The notes under the pieces: model-generated
Told to the model about the DNA's origin: nothing
Seen by the model: the letters and a program-made list of their open reading frames with translations, nothing else
Databases searched by the model: none
Assembly (NCBI GenBank): GCA_021812265.1
Contig: JAKAOI010000094.1
Span: 1 to 7,684 of the forward strand
Direction of reading: 5' to 3'
DNA: 7,684 nucleotides
From: Chloroflexota bacterium
Lineage (GTDB): Bacteria > Chloroflexota > Ktedonobacteria > Ktedonobacterales > JACDGC01
Shown here: positions 6,356 to 7,684 of the stretch, in pieces
Layout: each line of letters starts with the position of its first letter
How positions within the stretch are numbered: position 1 is the stretch's first letter
Made by a program: the position numbers and the translations under genes

Positions 6356-6718
6356 GTGGAACTTACTTCCGATATCATTCTCGCGCCATCCAGAACGGTT
6401 GCGCGCTGTGAGGCAAAGACCTTAGCCCGCGGCACAATCGATGGTGTAGCAGACTTCGCCACAGAGTTTGGCTCAGTTATCGGGTTACCGGCAAAGAAAA
6501 AAGGTGTCATTTACATCGTTTCTGCGCTCGTGCTGTCCAGCACACGACACAACGATATACGCGGCCCCAAAACGGATGGAACTGCGATCCGTGTAAACGG
6601 CCAAGTGTTCGCAGTTGCGGCTTACAGCGCTAAATCATTCCCCACATACAACAAAAGAGCAGAGACCATGTGTTGGATCTCTGCTCTTTTTTCTTGCTCT
6701 TTCTTGAACTGTTATTGA
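6356..6718 (+). CDS. small protein of a phage/mobile-element-associated family, probably damaged at both ends
   Basis: The frame resembles a family of about 100 residues that I recall from phages and mobile elements, without a known function. The family pattern is an LTPH-A-I start, a GTVAR-like segment, a FG-V-GLP motif, a YIVSALV strand, an R-D-P segment and a terminal A-I-R-NGQ strand. From the GTG at 6356 one can read SRTVARCEA, FGSVIGLPAKKKGVIYIVSALV and AIRVNGQVFAVA. The same frame stays open back to the TAA at 6275 and encodes ILTTPHAIRI from 6302, the expected N-terminus, but there is no ATG, GTG or TTG there, only ATT (6302) and CTG (6293, 6305). At the other end the family usually stops near the AVAAYSA segment; here about 28 more residues run through the terminator hairpin at 6653-6690 to a TGA at 6716. 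It may be a decaying gene or use a rare start. Confidence 0.5.
   Translation: MELTSDIILAPSRTVARCEAKTLARGTIDGVADFATEFGSVIGLPAKKKGVIYIVSALVLSSTRHNDIRGPKTDGTAIRVNGQVFAVAAYSAKSFPTYNKRAETMCWISALFSCSFLNCY
6653..6690. terminator. bidirectional Rho-independent terminator
   Basis: AAAAGAGCAGAGA (6653-6665) pairs perfectly with TCTCTGCTCTTTT (6678-6690) over 13 bp. The 12-base loop can form a small inner CCA/TGG stem. The plus strand continues with more Ts (to 6692) and the minus strand ends in TTTT. It lies 22 bases after the stop of the exported-protein gene (6712) and after the conserved part of the small phage-family frame, so it fits as a shared terminator for convergent genes. Confidence 0.85.
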
Positions 6719-7212
6719 TTTGTGATCTCGCACGATGTAGTTGTTGTGATGATGATCACGTTCCCCAGCACGCCACTCCAATAGTAGGTGTTGTACACCG
6801 TATGGGTATACTGCATACTGGTAGGCATATAATAGGCACAAAACGAATAGACATCTGCCGGTGTCGTAAACGTGCCTGCCGCAAACGTGATTTTGATTCC
6901 TGTAACCACCTGATTTGTTTCTGTAATGGTAATCAGTGATCCGCTGCCTAGCCCCGATACGTAGGTGACTGATGTTGCCGTATGCGCTACCGGTGTATCA
7001 GCGTGAAACCCCGCCAGCCATGTACTATACGGCATGCCATACGCTAATGGCGACAATTTCGTAGCGGTCGCTTTCGGCGCAAGTGGTGTTGCCTGTGAAG
7101 GGTTCAGCGCTGTGAGGATACCGCCTAACAAAAAAACTACTACCACGGCAATCAAAATCTTGCCGTATTTCATGCGCCAGAGTTGAAGAAATCGTGTTTG
7201 AAGTGTCTGCAT
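6712..7212 (-). CDS. membrane-anchored or exported Thr/Ser-rich protein of unknown function
   Basis: Counting from the ATG at 7212 the product has 166 residues. After a basic N-terminus (RFLQLWRMKYGK) there is one hydrophobic segment at about 19-36 (ILIAVVVVFLLGGILTAL), which is either an uncleaved anchor or a signal peptide. The remaining 125 residues would be outside. They are rich in Thr, Ser, Tyr and beta-branched residues, with PLAYGMPYSTWLAG (about 55-68), alternating beta-strand patterns, and TTTTS near the end. Two cysteines (C125 and C161) could form a disulfide. No lipobox is visible. The start at 7212 is preferred over the ATG at 7236 because AGAGAGG lies five bases before it. I do not recognise the family. 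The gene ends seven bases inside the convergent frame and is terminated at 6653-6690. Confidence 0.6.
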   Translation of the reverse strand: MQTLQTRFLQLWRMKYGKILIAVVVVFLLGGILTALNPSQATPLAPKATATKLSPLAYGMPYSTWLAGFHADTPVAHTATSVTYVSGLGSGSLITITETNQVVTGIKITFAAGTFTTPADVYSFCAYYMPTSMQYTHTVYNTYYWSGVLGNVIIITTTTSCEITNQ

Positions 7213-7217
7213 ACAAG

Positions 7218-7224
7218 CCTCTCT
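7218..7224 (-). promoter_or_regulatory. ribosome binding site deciding the start of the exported protein
   Basis: AGAGAGG on the minus strand is followed by five bases (CTTGT) and then the ATG at 7212. It rules in favour of this start over the one eight codons upstream, which has only a poly-T stretch before it. Confidence 0.65.
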
Positions 7225-7289
7225 GAAAAAAAACAAAATATGAGCAAACTGCCCACCACCACTGTAACATATCCTCAGTGTATGTGGGA

Positions 7290-7600
7290 CTACTTTAGGA
7301 TGCGATCAATCTCCTCAGCGCTCTGCGTGTACGGGTCAAACACTACTGGTGCGGTGTCAATCGGTTATGTCTCACGCTCCTACATGATTGTTGCGCTCTG
7401 CTCCAACTCCGGATGTTTTCTGCCATCTTCTGTTTGGACGAGGTTCACGCGCTGATTGAAATACTACAGCAGTTCAAATTATTGGAGACTTCCAATAATT
7501 TGCGCGCCACAGACGGCCTGATAGCTCAATCCATATGATCCTGTTGCAGGCAGGAATCTCCGCAATGCCGGCGGCGCGGTGCTATGATTGATGAGTGTCT
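7290..7600 (-). pseudogene. decayed reading frame with four in-frame stops, possibly phage-derived
   Basis: One minus-strand frame (codons in register with 7290-7292) reads like a protein over about 100 codons but is broken by TAA (7481-7479), TAG (7466-7464), TAG (7382-7380) and TAA (7367-7365), and ends at TAG (7292-7290). The pieces in order include LRRFLPATGSYGLSYQAV, YFNQRVNLVQTEDGRKHPEL (7463-7404), and PIDTAPVVFDPYTQSAEEID. Every internal stop is one C-to-T change from CAA or CAG. The G-x-x-HPEL element is slightly reminiscent of P27-type small terminase subunits, but I would not assign the family on this. The upstream end meets the IS200/IS605-type right end at about 7601, so the insertion may have cut the gene. 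The alternative is that this is chance open sequence. Confidence 0.35.
7475..7502. repeat. 12-bp perfect inverted repeat with a 4-base loop
   Basis: CAAATTATTGGA (7475-7486) and TCCAATAATTTG (7491-7502) flank GACT. The stem is AT-rich and has no T-run on either side, so it is not a standard terminator. It lies inside the decayed reading frame. Confidence 0.6.
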
Positions 7601-7684
7601 TTGACACTCCGCATGGGCTAAAGCCCAACGGATTCTCGGTTCAACCCCGCAGGTATCCCCACGAGTCCCCGAAGGGCCTGTCCG
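7601..7684 (-). mobile_element. right end of an IS200/IS605-type transposon (continues beyond the window)
   Basis: On the minus strand the sequence runs AGAATCCG, TGGGCTTTAGCCCA, then CGGAGTGTCAA (ending at 7601). This is the layout I know from many IS200/IS605 elements with tnpB: the stop codon in the loop of a subterminal hairpin, followed by GGAGTGTCAA at the end of the element. The hairpin pairs 7614-7619 with 7622-7627, and the outer stem pairs TCCG (7608-7611) with CGGA (7629-7632). The left end and any tnpA are outside the window. The exact boundary cannot be proven without an empty site. Confidence 0.6.
7618..7683 (-). CDS. tnpB: partial tnpB, C-terminal end only
   Basis: Only the last 21 codons are inside the window, ending with AGLNRESVGL and a TAG (7620-7618) located in the loop of the right-end hairpin. 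Such endings (an ES-x-x-L before a TAG inside the hairpin) are common in TnpB proteins of this group, the RNA-guided nucleases encoded by IS200/IS605 elements. The catalytic RuvC residues and zinc finger would be upstream, beyond the window. The other two frames are less suitable: one closes early at a TGA, and the other reads through the element end. The call depends on the right-end structure rather than on protein similarity, as the fragment is too short. Confidence 0.5.
   Translation of the reverse strand, partial: GQALRGLVGIPAGLNRESVGL

Larger units (their letters stand above)
7585..7684 (-). ncRNA. candidate omega RNA (reRNA) scaffold 3' part with flank-derived guide
   Basis: In IS200/IS605 elements with tnpB, an RNA covering the 3' end of the gene and the right end continues into the flanking DNA, which serves as guide. 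Here the scaffold would comprise 7684-7601 (with the hairpin 7608-7632) and the guide would start at 7600 with AGACACTCATCAATC. Notably the first eight guide bases contain GACACTC, complementary to GAGTGTC at the end of the scaffold (7603-7609), so they could fold back on each other. The RNA and its activity are inferred from the family; nothing here shows expression. Confidence 0.4.

Noticed and set aside
6356..6510. Antisense coding frame (6274-6510, minus) over the phage-family gene
   Set aside because: The plus-strand frame shows family motifs across this stretch, whereas the minus-strand translation is Ala/Ser/Arg-rich without any recognisable pattern.
7290..7600. Stop-codon reassignment (TAG/TAA to Gln) in this genome
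   Set aside because: dnaN, the HerA gene and the HAS-like gene all end in TAG at the expected family ends, so the host uses it as a stop. Decay of a single gene explains the pattern.
7631..7650. T-arm-like GGTTCAACCCC suggesting a tRNA
   Set aside because: No acceptor, D or anticodon arms can be arranged around it; it lies in the transposon right end.
1..7684. CRISPR array or other tandem repeats
   Set aside because: No regularly spaced direct repeats of 20 bases or more are visible anywhere in the window.

Overview
The window looks like a chromosomal segment of a bacterium of moderate GC content. It carries a bacterial beta clamp gene (dnaN) with a Shine-Dalgarno site, and no sign of introns. 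The HerA-type ATPase preceded by a separate small HAS-barrel-like protein reminds me of Chloroflexota gene neighbourhoods, but the assignment to a phylum is a guess. TAG, TGA and TAA are all used as ordinary stops in the intact genes.

Left part (1-3183). A PHP-type histidinol-phosphatase (85-936, +) ends immediately against the stop of a convergent gene for a free-standing LarC C-terminal domain (937-1419, -). A 382-base divergent intergenic region follows. It carries a 36-bp imperfect palindrome and several smaller dyads. After it comes dnaN (1802-2950, +), which ends in a perfect 26-bp palindrome that looks like its terminator.

Middle part (3184-6115, all -). In the direction of transcription there are a small two-TM membrane protein (6115-5789), a HAS-barrel-like protein of 224 residues (5624-4950) and a HerA/FtsK-like hexameric ATPase of 563 residues (4875-3184). 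The last two probably form an operon. No NurA nuclease is visible in the window, so HerA is paired here with the small HAS-like protein only.

Right part (6278-7684) looks like an accessory or mobile region. It has a small protein of a family I recall from phages and mobile elements (conserved frame from 6278, conventional start 6356). That gene seems damaged at both ends: no usable start before the conserved N-terminus, and translation running through a terminator hairpin. A convergent gene encodes a membrane-anchored or exported Thr/Ser-rich protein of unknown function (7212-6712, -). Next is a decayed reading frame (about 7600-7290, -) with four in-frame TAA/TAG codons. The edge of the window is the right end of an IS200/IS605-type transposon, with the last 21 codons of what looks like tnpB and a candidate omega (reRNA) scaffold whose guide would be copied from the flank just inside the window.
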